Part shown: one piece after another, positions 60,101 through 62,469 of the stretch | Position numbering within the stretch: the first letter of the stretch is position 1 | How the letters are laid out: each line of letters opens with the position of its first letter | Origin: Trichobilharzia szidati | Taxonomy: Eukaryota; Platyhelminthes; Trematoda; Strigeidida; Schistosomatidae | Assembly: GCA_944472155.2 (NCBI GenBank) | Contig: OX235277.1 | Span: forward strand, 31,506,804 to 31,570,803 | DNA length: 64,000 nucleotides | Reading direction: 5' to 3' | Program-made: the position numbers and the translations under genes | Notes under the pieces: model-generated | What the model was told of the DNA's origin: nothing | Database searches by the model: none | The model's input: the letters and a program-made list of their open reading frames with translations, nothing else

Positions 60101-62323
60101 AGACATAACATATGTTTCTCTCACATGAGAATTGTAGTGTTTGTTTATTGTCAGATGATACTACAGTAGTGGTTTGAATCAATTCCTGATTTAAGGATGT
60201 GGAAGTAAAGCGGTTATGTTATTTTACTGAAAAATTCATTTGTGAAATAACATCATTCTTAGTGGACTGATTGCTGATTAACTTTCAGTATGGATACAAA
60301 AGATTCTTTCAGTATTCTCTAAATCACACCATGTTTGGCGCTGGTGAATTATCAAATTATGAATGTACTCACCTGTAGTTCAATGTGTTCTCCTTAAAGA
60401 ATTTGAGACATATTTTTTATTTACTCTGGAACCACCGAAGGATTACAGGTTTTTGGCTATAGGCACCGTCATAGCATTTATCGCGTGTTATACAATTACA
60501 GAGTTAGTAATGTTGAGACTCTGAGTATCATAGAAAGTTGAGTCGCTAAAGTATTGAATTTCCATTGGTTGAAATGACCTGTGACATGCGTTAAATGGTC
60601 TGAACTACTGTCTTCTTAAATAAAAACATTGTTAGCCGTGGTAGGAGTGCGATCACACTCTAAATCATGATGGCACTAACCCTTGTCTGTTAGTCATAGT
60701 CACGTCATCTGGCTGCGCTCCTCGCGATGCTAAGAATAAATTATTGGTGAATCTTGGCGGTATGAAAAACTTACATATAGTGTAATTAAGAACACATAAG
60801 TCATCAAATAGAACTCTCCGTAAAATTTCATTTCAAAGCTGCACACTCATTTATGGGTTTATGCATGCGGTGCTATACAGACATGTTTCATAAACTTCAG
60901 TAAATATATATATATATCAATTCTTAATTTTCTACAAAACCTCTATAGGTTTAACCGATCCGTATGATAACAGCTTCACCTACAACGCTATTCATGTAGC
61001 TGCGGATGAAAAGAAGTCTGATATCTTCCGTGGAGTAATCGGAGGTAAGTGTTAGAACTGCTTAGCAATAAGTTGAGCCTGTTATTAAATTTTTACTTAA
61101 CGAACGTTCCGTCATCAAGCTGGATGTAATCATCATTTTAATTTCCCACTCACTGAGTGATAATAATCGTTAATACGCACATATCAATCACAACTTCATG
61201 GTTAACTGTTTTTTTTGTGTGTGATTCATATTGTCTGAGGTATTAAGGTAATTCGTCTTCATACTGGTAATGGTAAACTGTTACTATGATGAACGTTAGA
61301 GTCGGAAACTCAATACTTCATTTTTACTTAGATCAAGAATACGCAAGTTTTAGAAGTGAAAAAAAACAGTTGTCCCATACGTTTAATCATAATTATAATT
61401 CATTATAAGCTAACATTTGAAACTTAACCTGATACTCACTAGTGGCTGGCTACAGGGTGGATTTGCCCGGAGTTGTGGTGAGAAGTCATCACCAGTGGGG
61501 TCTTCCAAGCTGGGTGTCAGGACAAATACTCACCAACAGAACTGACTGGCAGTGATGCAAAAAACTGTGAAATGGATTTGCCACTGGATTCCAGCCCAAG
61601 TGGTCGAATTGTCAGCGAACTTGCATCATAACCTGAAGGTCCTGAAGTAGGACCCTAGAGGGTGCGTACTGATGAAGAGTCCCAAACTAGGACTTAATAG
61701 CTATCCACTACTGCCTGATGGTTTCCAAGGGTTCTGTAACTGATACCATTTCGTGGTGTTAGACACTAGGAATCAGTTGATAAAGAGCTCTACCTAAGTG
61801 AACGTTTGATCAAGCATTCAGTGCAGTAAATAGGCTAATTGACACAGTACTGAATTCATGAGGTAGTTCTGTTTCAGTTGTCCAGTGCTTTGTAGATTAT
61901 ACTCAACTTCTCCTTTTAACGCCACTCACCTACAAAGGCAAAGGAGACCAAGAGGAAAAGAAGAAGGAGTTATACAGACAACTGAAAACAGTAATGAATT
62001 TATAAGGAGCTTAGTTAAGTTTCCTTTCAAAAATTTTCTGTATGTGTTTTTATGTCTCTATAAAAAATCATTTATTTCTTTTGTTTGCAAAGGTTTACAC
62101 TGGAACGGACGATATCCTATCAATGATTTACATTCTGGTCGAGTTACAGCAACTGGCACAGTGACAGTTGTTCCAACGCCAAGCTTTCCTATACTTCCAC
62201 CAAAACCTCAGCCTGAATGTTTACCAGGTTACTGTTTAAATGGTGGCAGATGTTATGCACAGAATTATCAAAGAAGGTGTGACTGCCTTTATACTGCATA
62301 CAACGGTGCACGGTGTGAAAGAC
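7607..62323 (+). CDS. NRXN: alpha-neurexin-like gene, 19 internal exons (partial)
   Basis: Neurexin-superfamily surface protein, expected to act in cell adhesion and synapse organisation. Exons: 7607-7888, 9858-10609, 11557-11697, 14433-14594, 17108-17445, 22188-22368, 24708-24901, 25996-26216, 29145-29404, 31846-31954, 34084-34113, 40476-40879, 47376-47597, 49893-50178, 53960-55096, 57720-57892, 59456-59612, 60949-61044, 62093-62323. Every junction is AG/GT and all phases agree, giving 1792 codons with no stop. Approximate domains by residue: LamG-like 90-255, LNS2 285-490, LNS3 515-683, EGF-B 695-757, LNS4 759-950, LNS5 955-1190, ten EGFs 1199-1573, LNS6 1576-1735, EGF 1755-1791. LNS3 to LNS6 follow vertebrate alpha-neurexin in order and in short motifs recalled from that family. 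Drosophila axotactin is a related alternative name. No signal peptide or membrane segment is in the part seen. The symbol is a family assignment, not a species name. Confidence 0.85.
7950..8320 (+). mobile_element. Sm-alpha-like SINE flanked by inverted repeats
   Basis: A tRNA-like head (GTGGCCCAAGTGGTATAGTA, B-box GGGTTCGAGCC) is followed by a hammerhead region at 8238-8285. There the core reads ATGATGA (C3 lost), so it is probably inactive. The arms 8031-8062 and 8287-8318 are a near-perfect inverted pair (TAATTAGAAGTTAATTGGTG). Related composite copies occur at 55180-55600 and 62470-62860. Confidence 0.6.
8440..8550 (+). mobile_element. Degenerate hammerhead SINE fragment
   Basis: Carries GGTACATCTGGCTGACAAGT, a stem II remnant (CCCAAATAAGCGG) and GAAAT. 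The CTGACAA core shows a lost catalytic G, so this is a dead copy. The segment just before it (8325-8400) looks like a SINE-C tail in reverse. Confidence 0.5.
8764..9240. mobile_element. SINE-E, head-to-head pair
   Basis: The left part (8764-9050) is a minus-sense copy with an inverted tRNA-like head. The right part begins with a plus-sense tRNA-like head (GGGTCAGTGGTAATGTCTCA at 9061, B-box ACGTTCGAATCTC) and runs to about 9230 as the inverse of the left part. 8764-9079 is almost identical to 16324-16639. Confidence 0.6.
9485..9640 (-). mobile_element. SINE-A fragment (antisense)
   Basis: Tail string CAAGTGTTGGTTTTCAGAGA, then ACTGATCAGT-type and GGAGTACTGGGC segments, then TATTTCGTCGTAGTTTAGGA, a degraded hammerhead region. 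It ends before the tRNA head. Confidence 0.5.
9858..10609 (+). CDS. Exon 2: N-terminal LamG-like domain and start of LNS2
   Basis: Acceptor TACACAG, donor AAA/GTAAGT; enters in phase 1, leaves in phase 0, 752 nt. The frame is open from the acceptor; the ATG at 10061 is internal. The first about 165 residues have the alternating-strand pattern of a jelly-roll (FTIRFTVQP, WALQAFILPG, WNVIEITVNL). After a basic linker (KRRTPRRLNN) a new LNS domain opens with FPEGSFVRYDF and LTINFTIP, matching the start of neurexin LNS2. No EGF separates the two domains, unlike EGF-A in alpha-neurexin. Confidence 0.88.
10610..11556. other. Intron 2
   Basis: Unique-looking intron between exons 2 and 3, 947 bp. 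I see no placed repeat and no additional exon. Confidence 0.6.
11557..11697 (+). CDS. Exon 3: LNS2 middle
   Basis: Acceptor TTGAATTTTAG, donor AAT/GTAGGT, phase 0-0, 47 codons. It supplies central beta strands of LNS2 (LLYYIYAITD; VLQLIRDRDN). The exon ends where neurexin LNS2 has the end of its WHDVKVTRNLRQ strand, the place where alternatively spliced site 2 is inserted in vertebrate neurexins. Too short to stand alone; supported by the phase match on both sides and by the domain continuity. Confidence 0.75.
11698..13000. other. Intron 3, left part
   Basis: Intron at the neurexin splice-site-2 position. It holds an AT run near 12727-12748. No cassette exon with phase 0-0 is evident by eye. 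Confidence 0.5.
13000..13435. mobile_element. SINE-A inverted pair
   Basis: 13000-13290 is antisense (inverted head GGATTGAACCCACAACCTTC, CAATCAGCCAATGGCATG). 13310-13430 is a sense copy starting inside the hammerhead region (CAGTCTCAAACTAGAAAG) and running into the tail (TAACACTTGAAAGT). Confidence 0.55.
13585..14050 (-). pseudogene. Penelope-like element 3' remnant
   Basis: Shares about 440 bp with 63000-63440. Read on the minus strand in shifting frames it gives S-I-A-K-H-I-I, F-K-P-I-Y and a LGSLNHLYAFKNN-like end, resembling the region after the GIY-YIG domain of Penelope proteins. Several frame breaks; an inference at family level. Confidence 0.45.
14433..14594 (+). CDS. Exon 4: LNS2 C-terminal strands
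   Basis: Acceptor CATTTTTTTAG, donor AAG/GTCAGC, phase 0-0, 54 codons. LTITLDHR corresponds to neurexin VTISVDG, VYLGGSRNP to FYVGGSPS, and FEGRITK to FMGCLKE. The usual Cys of the F-x-G-C motif is replaced by Arg, so the usual disulfide that closes an LNS domain is absent here. Confidence 0.8.
15415..16050. mobile_element. SINE-A inverted pair
   Basis: 15415-15640 is antisense and degenerate. 15855-16050 is sense, with a head-like ACCTGAAGGTTCAGTGTTCA and an intact CTGAAGA core at 15939-15945, but disrupted stem II and 3' arm. Confidence 0.5.
16324..16645 (-). mobile_element. SINE-E copy nearly identical to 8764-9079
   Basis: Differs from 8764-9079 at about six of 316 positions, and lies exactly 7560 bp away in the same orientation. 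The inverted tRNA-like head ends near 16640, where the sequence diverges. Confidence 0.6.
17108..17445 (+). CDS. Exon 5: end of LNS2, start of LNS3
   Basis: Acceptor TTAATTAG, donor GT/GTAAGT inside the GTGTAAGT string, so the apparent stop at 17447 is intronic. Enters phase 0, leaves phase 2, 338 nt. It finishes LNS2 and, after a Gly/Ser linker, opens LNS3 with PVPITFMGTEDSIIRF and FSTYEPNGILFF. These match the neurexin LNS3 pattern DPITFETPESFISL and FRTTEPNGLILF. No cysteine occurs in the exon. Confidence 0.87.
17935..18350 (+). mobile_element. SINE-A copy, most complete sense copy
   Basis: 5' extension (CAGTAGGGTCAACCATGCCA), tRNA head (GCTGAATGGTTAACGAGCTT, B-box GGGTTCGATTCC), then a hammerhead core. 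CTGAAGA lies at 18226-18232, stem II is GTCC (18233-18236) with GGAC (18244-18247), and GAAA is at 18248-18251. Stem III and the cleavage triplet have decayed. The tail ends AATAAACTCTTGAAA near 18350. Confidence 0.65.
18351..19040. repeat. Low-complexity stretch
   Basis: Holds a C run followed by CT-rich DNA (18705-18745), an AAT run (18891-18914) and a CA run (18958-18973). The small frames here, on either strand, reflect these runs and not genes. Confidence 0.6.
19260..19740 (-). mobile_element. RTE (SR2-like) retrotransposon 3' fragment
   Basis: On the minus strand it resembles the 3' part of the RTE coding region seen better at 50940-51290, and shares strings such as TTTAGATTTCTC and GTCTTCATCATCTCTGTCTT with 32215-32350 and 42100-42190. 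Heavily broken; no open frame. Confidence 0.45.
20041..20568 (+). pseudogene. Penelope-like element C-terminal frame with GIY-YIG domain
   Basis: Open frame of 175 codons. CIYEFNCSCGASYIGRTQRA then LSMRARQH is the GIY-YIG endonuclease signature (YIG-x-T, R, R, H) found at the C-terminus of Penelope-like retroelements. The downstream HLVDIGHPI and AEAVAINTRRPSLCIQK are typical of the same proteins. No reverse transcriptase domain precedes it, so this is a 5'-truncated copy. It lies in intron 5 of the neurexin-like gene, same strand. Confidence 0.7.
20640..22187. other. Intron 5, right part
   Basis: Contains an AT run (21093-21121), a CA run (21597-21612) and a sense SINE-A fragment at 21600-21800 with a decayed core (TTTGAAAAGTGCC). 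No exon seen. Confidence 0.5.
22188..22368 (+). CDS. Exon 6: LNS3 middle
   Basis: Acceptor CATTCATACAG, donor ACA/GTAAGT. Enters phase 2 and restores a Val codon with exon 5; leaves phase 0. Strands FVCVELFDGNVYFVY and VNDGGIYSVYVSRN correspond to neurexin LNS3 FFAIEMLDGHLYLLL and VNDGEWYHVDFQRD. Confidence 0.85.
22369..24707. other. Intron 6
   Basis: Starts with a SINE-C tail relic (22398-22440). It also holds the SINE-A inverted pair at 23350-24010. The remainder is unique-looking; no extra exon seen. Confidence 0.5.
23350..24010. mobile_element. SINE-A inverted pair
   Basis: 23350-23615 is antisense with a strongly altered head. 23685-24010 is sense: TGGCTGAATGGTTGATTAGC head, CTGAAGA core at 23927-23933, a GTCC arm paired imperfectly to GTAC, and GAAG instead of GAAA. 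The two heads face each other. Confidence 0.55.
24708..24901 (+). CDS. Exon 7: LNS3 C-terminal part
   Basis: Acceptor AATCTATAG, donor TC/GTAAGT; phase 0 in, phase 2 out. YTYIGSID is the YLGG strand. PWHVWSRENFAGCIHSIL followed by LVNENSYLDV aligns with the neurexin LNS3 end (TEVWTALLNYGYVGCIRD, then FIDGQSKDI). The conserved Trp and the F-x-G-C motif are both present. This is the clearest exon-level match to neurexin in the window. Confidence 0.88.
24975..25170 (+). mobile_element. SINE-C copy
   Basis: Shares CCTCGCTTAGCCGATAGTAA and GAAGGTTGGGAATGA with the better copies at 55900 and 56195; the tRNA-like head is poorly kept. Confidence 0.45.
25996..26216 (+). CDS. Exon 8: EGF-B-like module
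   Basis: Acceptor TTAATTAG, donor CGAG/GTAATT; phase 2 in, phase 1 out. It holds a Cys-rich module: C-x6-C-x4-C-x4-C, then CDC, then a final Cys near the end. It sits between LNS3 and LNS4 exactly where neurexin EGF-B lies. The cysteine spacing is atypical, with a long insert (SRRSYPFLEELNFA) before CDC. Confidence 0.82.
26310..26475 (+). mobile_element. SINE-C 3' part
   Basis: Body and tail of SINE-C (AACCCCACCCCATC, GAAGCTTGGAGTCCTACATT, CCACTC) ending at an AT run (26469-26481). Confidence 0.45.
26482..27955. other. Intron 8, left part
   Basis: No exon and no repeat that I can place with confidence. Confidence 0.35.
27960..28860 (+). mobile_element. RTE (SR2-like) retrotransposon, reverse-transcriptase C-terminal relic
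   Basis: Broken frames give ADDLFLVSHKQKSTGLQQ (the FADD catalytic motif neighbourhood), TGLQVNVERM and later LLYVSETWL and QKEVKMDRH, as in the C-terminal half of RTE-clade polymerases. Several stops and shifts; inactive. Confidence 0.55.
28880..28997. repeat. Imperfect hairpin
   Basis: Arms 28880-28930 and 28948-28997 are inverted (ACAAAGCAAG, TGTACCAGGAT) with roughly 80-85% match and a loop under 20 bases. It could fold in the intron 8 transcript. Confidence 0.5.
29145..29404 (+). CDS. Exon 9: LNS4 first half
   Basis: Acceptor TTTAATTAG, donor GAA/GTAAGT; phase 1 in, phase 0 out. ILEMDGDMVYVIDF, DISLQFKTDAP and YFRVDLVDGQIRVQTNI follow neurexin LNS4 (VLSYDGSMFMKIQL, DVSLRFRSQRA, LRLELDAGRVKLTVNL). 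A Penelope-like terminal repeat begins about 25 bp beyond the donor. Confidence 0.87.
29405..31845. other. Intron 9
   Basis: Begins with a Penelope terminal-repeat relic (AAAACTTGGGCACTGTGG from about 29431). The remainder is AT-rich with no exon seen. Confidence 0.45.
31846..31954 (+). CDS. Exon 10: LNS4 core strands
   Basis: Acceptor CTTATTCAAG, donor ACTG/GTAAGT; phase 0 in, phase 1 out, 109 nt. LNNNQWHTLHIARRADHIVI then SVDRASVTG aligns with neurexin LNS4 [20 protein letters not shown] then TVDDQQAMTG, including the invariant WH. It ends in the loop after the VD-x-x-x-x-x-T-G turn, where the micro-exon can be inserted. Confidence 0.85.
32215..32640 (-). mobile_element. RTE fragment, antisense
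   Basis: Minus-strand 3' part of an RTE coding region; shares TGCCTGTAGTTGAAACAATG and TCTTCTCCATATTC-type strings with 42060-42200 and 51090-51230. Confidence 0.5.
32641..33770 (+). mobile_element. RTE retrotransposon, reverse-transcriptase N-terminal half, broken
   Basis: Translated pieces include ITSDETNER, LPTDWKKGFLVKLPRKGD (the W-x-x-G-x-x-x-K-x-P-K-K-G-D motif of RTE polymerases) and LNFIDFxKACNIVDR (the catalytic D-x-x-K-A-F-D-S-V region). Stops and shifts occur throughout. It abuts an opposite-strand RTE fragment on its left. Confidence 0.65.
34084..34113 (+). CDS. Micro-exon 11: 10-residue insert in LNS4 (candidate cassette)
   Basis: Thirty bases between TTTTTACAG and GTAGGG, phase 1-1, giving ten residues (GTLFIETPLR with the shared glycine). 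The flanking exons 10 and 12 are in frame with or without it, as expected for a cassette exon. It lies in the loop where neurexin LNS6 carries splice site 4. The evidence is a correct acceptor and donor, the right phase and the right place; 30 bp is short enough for chance, hence the moderate confidence. Confidence 0.55.
34537..35195. repeat. Foldback element with about 92-bp inverted arms
   Basis: 34537-34628 and 35103-35194 are inverted copies with a few mismatches (CATCGTCTATTTCGTCGGCT in one arm, its reverse complement in the other), about 475 bp apart. A minus-strand frame (34931-35215, ending FAEATAITRL-x2-DLCVQ) overlaps the right arm and resembles a Penelope C-terminus. Confidence 0.6.
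35200..36030. other. Intron 11, middle part
   Basis: ATT run at 35525-35565 and a short TG-rich stretch near 35810-35830. No exon seen. Confidence 0.4.
36030..36610 (-). mobile_element. Two SINE-A copies in tandem (antisense)
   Basis: 36030-36430 is nearly full length (hammerhead region GGACAGTTGTTTCGGCCCAC, inverted head CATTCAGCCACTGGGACC at 36223). 36430-36610 is a second copy that starts again at the tail (AAGTGTTGGTTTGCAGGTGT). Confidence 0.6.
37275..37430 (-). mobile_element. SINE-C copy (antisense)
   Basis: Tail first (TTCCAAGTGGAACAATCGGC), body (TTAGTAAACTAAGGAGTGCT), then the inverted head with B-box CCGAGAATCGAACCC. Confidence 0.5.
37855..38160. repeat. Dispersed repeat D copy
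   Basis: GGATGGCCGTTTCGCTCGTT, CAGCTCAGGGAGCCGAATCA and the inverted right end (TGCTACCAAGCACTACTGGT) match the copy at 5565. Confidence 0.5.
38870..39320. mobile_element. Hammerhead-type SINE fragment joined to SINE-E
   Basis: 38870-39000 carries a degraded Sm-alpha-like core (CAGATGACGAGACGTAGACA). 39000-39165 is an antisense SINE-E (GGTTGGAGGCGATCG, inverted head ACGTTACCACTGAGTTATTT) and 39190-39320 its continuation. Confidence 0.5.
39555..40250. mobile_element. SINE-A inverted pair, heads facing
   Basis: 39555-39800 is antisense. 39800-40250 is sense, with CTGAAGA at 40124-40130, a weak stem II and an intact 3' part (GAAACAGCTGTCC). The two join with little or no spacer. Confidence 0.6.
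40476..40879 (+). CDS. Exon 12: end of LNS4, start of LNS5
   Basis: Acceptor AACTAAAG, donor AGG/GTAAGA; phase 1 in, phase 0 out, 404 nt. QLIAQQIYLGSAG is the LNS4 glycine-strand and FVGEFRNFYWNQYDLI matches FIGHLQSLTFNGMAYIDL. LNS5 then begins around PREQTYAITLKP and WLIEFKTNYDGILF, matching neurexin FFQFKTTSLDGLILY. The frame is open upstream to 40406, but that stretch is intron-like. Confidence 0.86.
41030..41175 (+). mobile_element. SINE-C copy, degenerate
   Basis: GAAAAGAGGTAAGGTTAGGC and the tail strings CTTCAAGTCTTGAAG are shared with the family; the head is poor. Confidence 0.4.
41250..41472. mobile_element. Palindromic SINE-A insertion with target-site duplication
   Basis: Arms 41260-41330 and 41360-41430 are inverted at 69 of 71 positions around a 29-bp centre that keeps a hammerhead stem II remnant. 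AATGCATTAGG occurs at 41250-41260 and again at 41462-41472, as expected for a target-site duplication. The first arm's leading G and the duplication overlap by one base. Confidence 0.75.
41690..42430 (-). mobile_element. RTE retrotransposon 3' fragment (antisense)
   Basis: Shares long strings with 58790-59020 (left part) and with 32215-32500 and 51090-51300 (right part, TGCCTGTAGTTTAAACGTTG, GTAATTGGTGTTTGTTGTTG). No intact frame. Confidence 0.5.
42911..43045 (+). repeat. Penelope-like terminal repeat, solo
   Basis: Block beginning near ACATGGACACTGTGGTAGAG and ending GACGTTTCGAGCACAA, closely repeated at 58572-58700 and in relic form at 1353-1490. Part of it recurs inverted at 43585-43640. 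No Penelope coding sequence is attached. Confidence 0.5.
43690..43990 (+). mobile_element. SINE-A copy
   Basis: Sense copy with head GTGACTGAATGGTCCCTCAT and 5' extension (GAGAAGTAATGGTCACTGAG). The hammerhead core region is deleted down to ACAAAACAGCTGTCCGG. Confidence 0.5.
44384..44406. repeat. AT-rich simple repeat
   Basis: Imperfect TATA/GTATA run just downstream (in minus-strand sense) of the donor of the antisense exon-like frame. Confidence 0.7.
44436..44723 (-). CDS. Antisense exon-like frame: single-pass membrane segment with Cys-rich juxtamembrane region
   Basis: Minus-strand frame between an acceptor (TATACATTTAG) and a donor (ATTG/GTAAGT), phase 1-1, 288 nt. It encodes a Gly/Ala-rich lead (KAYGAGATGINPGTG), a strong hydrophobic helix (ALLAGLLLALLLLISALIWA), then CWRCKPGCCGWC and a basic/serine stretch. 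The layout suggests a type I membrane protein with a palmitoylatable cysteine cluster on the cytoplasmic side. Codon choice is like the genuine exons (GGT, TTA, TGT). No partner exon was found on this strand. It may belong to a gene nested in the neurexin-like intron, or be a displaced terminal exon of a neurexin-like gene. Function not recognised. Confidence 0.6.
44917..45489 (+). pseudogene. Penelope-like element, second lineage, C-terminal frame
   Basis: Open frame of 190 codons. The part from YKGGTSETLRRILSKAGIRV to YKPTTSLKDKLCKL is typical of the segment before the endonuclease in Penelope proteins. SNVIYKIACNDSEANYTSQT is a GIY-YIG signature with YIG decayed to YTS. It is 5'-truncated and its sequence differs clearly from the 20041 copy. 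A terminal-like string (AGAGTATAATTCCATCACAG) precedes it at about 44867. Confidence 0.65.
45525..45945 (-). mobile_element. SINE-A copy (antisense), near full length
   Basis: Hammerhead region in reverse at 45565-45615 (GGACAGTTGTTTCGTCCTAG, GAACTCTTCGTCAG), inverted head (GATTTGAACCCAGGACCTTC, ACCATTAAGCCACTAGGACC), and 5' extension to about 45850. Confidence 0.65.
46080..46310 (+). mobile_element. SINE-C copy, degenerate
   Basis: Body and tail (GGCAGCAGGAAGATTAGGAG, CAAGGCTCGAAGCCTTCTGT) are recognisable. It explains the minus-strand frame 46080-46376, which is not a gene. Confidence 0.4.
46950..47230 (-). mobile_element. SINE-E copy (antisense)
   Basis: GGTTGAAGGCAGTCGGCAGG, CATTCTGAGATTCAAACTTG and the inverted head AGGCTTTACCACTGAGCTTT match the family at 8764 and 16324. 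Confidence 0.5.
47376..47597 (+). CDS. Exon 13: LNS5 core
   Basis: Acceptor TTATTTTCTAG, donor GAG/GTGAGT, phase 0-0, 74 codons. Strands ILGGRLHIAYLFHD and VADGKWHRLGITLRK (WH conserved) match neurexin LNS5 VKGYLHYVFDLG and LNDNQWHNVMISRD. AYLDGYSNE is the VKID-T strand. Confidence 0.87.
47685..48185 (-). mobile_element. Two SINE-A copies (antisense)
   Basis: 47685-47990 keeps the hammerhead region (GGACAACTGTTTCGTCCTTG, AACTCTTCGTCAG) and the head. 48030-48185 is a shorter second copy. Confidence 0.55.
48575..48870. repeat. Dispersed repeat D copy
   Basis: ACCAGTGGTGTTTGCTAACC, TTGTTTCGCTTGTTTGGGAC and TCAGAGAGCCGAATCTGTTC match the other copies. Confidence 0.5.
49400..49760 (-). mobile_element. 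SINE-A copy (antisense), about 130 bp before exon 14
   Basis: Near full length: hammerhead region CGGTTTCGTCCTAGTTTGGG and ACTCTTCATCAGTG, inverted head GGTTCGAACCCAGGACCTTC and CCATTCAGCCATTGGGACCC. Confidence 0.65.
49893..50178 (+). CDS. Exon 14: LNS5 C-terminal part
   Basis: Acceptor AACTTTTCTAG, donor TTAG/GTAAGT; phase 0 in, phase 1 out. RLDLFSRFDVFFGGIP matches neurexin NLDLKSDLYIGGVA, and FTGCIGSFNIRAN matches FQGCLASVDLNGR. GYC near the end supplies the second cysteine of the LNS5 disulfide. An insert (WSTLLNLLRQHADSSLAVSE) lengthens the loop before the F-x-G-C motif. Confidence 0.87.
50660..51400 (-). mobile_element. RTE (SR2-like) retrotransposon 3' coding fragment
   Basis: Includes a minus-strand open frame 50940-51290 with GANAGLHANIEKTEVV, then TSLTYLGSMVSTTGSTDEDI and IRKARRTFIRLKSVW. 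This is the characteristic region after the FADD motif of RTE-clade reverse transcriptases. It is truncated at both ends, so non-autonomous. Confidence 0.7.
51400..53959. other. Intron 14, right part
   Basis: Contains repeat D (52000-52110) and an antisense SINE-C (52410-52620, inverted B-box AAACTCGAACCACG). A frame at 53335-53553 has no recognisable features and no splice signals. No exon seen. Confidence 0.45.
53960..55096 (+). CDS. Exon 15: ten tandem EGF-like modules in one exon
   Basis: Acceptor CCCTTCTAG, donor AGTA/GTAAGT, phase 1-1, 379 codons. It encodes ten EGF-like modules of 36-39 residues, each with six cysteines. Most begin C-x-P-x-Y-C and several share C-x-G-T-G-[FYH]-x-G before the last Cys. 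Modules 1 and 7 have the C-x4-T-C consensus for O-fucosylation. No calcium-binding cbEGF signature is visible. It stands where neurexin has one EGF (EGF-C). Module 10 ends CDCSMT-x2-SGPQC, very like neurexin EGF-C. The symmetric phase would allow the whole block to be skipped in frame. Confidence 0.93.
55180..55600. mobile_element. Composite Sm-alpha-like element
   Basis: Contains an antisense hammerhead region (about 55305-55360, GTCCCACTTGGGACTCGTCA in reverse of the stem II) and a sense one (about 55515-55565, CTGATAAGTCTC then GTACGAAAAG). Both cores are mutated. The left end (CCCGTTGATTGATTGGAC) is shared with 62470 and 7958. Confidence 0.55.
55900..56115 (+). mobile_element. SINE-C copy
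   Basis: Head TTCAGTGGCAGAATGCTCGT with B-box GGTTCGATTCC, body CCTCGGTTAGTCATTAGTAA and AAAGGTTGGGATAAG, tail CTATTTTCCACTCAGAAAGC. Confidence 0.55.
56195..56425 (+). mobile_element. SINE-C copy, best preserved
   Basis: tRNA-like head with A-box TGGCATAGCGGTTAGGACGC and B-box GGGGTTCGATCCCC, body CCTCGCTTAGCCAGAAATAA and AAAGGTTGGGCATGAG, tail CTATGTTCCACTGGGGAATG. Not called a true tRNA, because the same head plus 150-bp body recurs across the window. Confidence 0.65.
56426..57719. other. Intron 15, right part
   Basis: No exon or placeable repeat; the minus-strand frames at 56889-57473 show no recognisable features. Confidence 0.4.
57720..57892 (+). CDS. Exon 16: LNS6 N-terminal strands
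   Basis: Acceptor TTTAACTATAG, donor TTA/GTAAGT; phase 1 in, phase 0 out. It opens the last LNS domain: YENDGYLIYNLIPSVR and DNVTFGFKTYMTTGTLVTF correspond to neurexin LNS6 GGGQITYKWPPNDR and DRLAIGFSTVQKEAVLVRV. The 58 codons follow directly on EGF module 10. Confidence 0.82.
58572..59020. mobile_element. Penelope terminal repeat next to RTE fragment
   Basis: 58572-58700 is the Penelope-like terminal block (AAAACTTGGGCACTGTGGTA to GATGTTTCGAGCACAA). 58790-59020 is an antisense RTE 3' fragment matching 41690-41960. Confidence 0.5.
59095..59335 (-). mobile_element. SINE-C copy (antisense)
   Basis: Tail TTCCCAGTGGGACACAGGGG, body (GGTAAAGGAGTGTG), then a clear inverted tRNA-like head: GGGATCGAACCCCGAACCAC and GCATTCTACCGCTGTGCCAC. 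It lies about 120 bp before exon 17. Confidence 0.65.
59456..59612 (+). CDS. Exon 17: LNS6 core up to the splice-site-4 position
   Basis: Acceptor TTTTAATAG, donor ACAG/GTGAGA; phase 0 in, phase 1 out, 52 codons. RDGRVAIDLG, NDGNYHIVNIERKG and DVIRLPLTG match neurexin LNS6 HQGKIGVKFNVG, NDGKYHVVRFTRSG and PVIERYPAG. The exon ends exactly where neurexin splice site 4 is inserted. Confidence 0.82.
59613..60948. other. Intron 17 (splice-site-4 position)
   Basis: Intron of 1336 bp placed where vertebrate neurexins keep the alternatively spliced site-4 exon. An AT run lies at 60904-60917. By eye I see no phase 1-1 cassette exon and no repeat. Confidence 0.5.
60949..61044 (+). CDS. Exon 18: LNS6 strands after splice site 4
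   Basis: Acceptor AACCTCTATAG, donor GGAG/GTAAGT, phase 1-1, 32 codons. NSFTYNAIHVAADE stands for the neurexin RQLTIFNSQATIIIGG strand and FRGVIGG for FQGQLSG. It completes the LNS6 fold with the next exon. As in neurexin LNS6, the F-x-G motif has no cysteine. Confidence 0.78.
61425..61765 (+). mobile_element. SINE-A copy
   Basis: Sense copy: 5' extension GAGAAGTCATCACCAGTGGG, weak head (CCCAAGTGGTCGAATTGTCA), hammerhead region at about 61665-61700 (ACTGATGAAGAGTCCCAAAC, then GGACTTAATAGC) with the 3' arm lost. Confidence 0.55.
62093..62323 (+). CDS. Exon 19: LNS6 end, proline linker and extra EGF module
   Basis: Acceptor GTTTGCAAAG, donor AGAC/GTAAGT, phase 1-1, 77 codons. LHWNGRYPINDL and ATGTVTVVP match the neurexin LNS6 tail (LYYNGLKVLNM, VGNVRLVGEVP). 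A proline-rich linker (PTPSFPILPPKPQP) follows, then a six-Cys EGF (CLPGYCLNGGRC ... CDC ... GARC) of the same sub-type as the exon 15 array. Neurexins have no EGF here. The gene must continue to the right of the window, because phase 1 is left open and no stop is reached. Confidence 0.87.
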
Positions 62324-62469
62324 GTAAGTGTTATCTTTTATACTGTATGTGTGACCACCACTCATAGGAATGTAAGTCAGGTGCATAGGCTAGGATAGTC
62401 AAAAGTAATGTTAAGTGATTATTCTGACTTCAGGTACCAAAATGTTTCAAATTATTACTATTTTTAATT

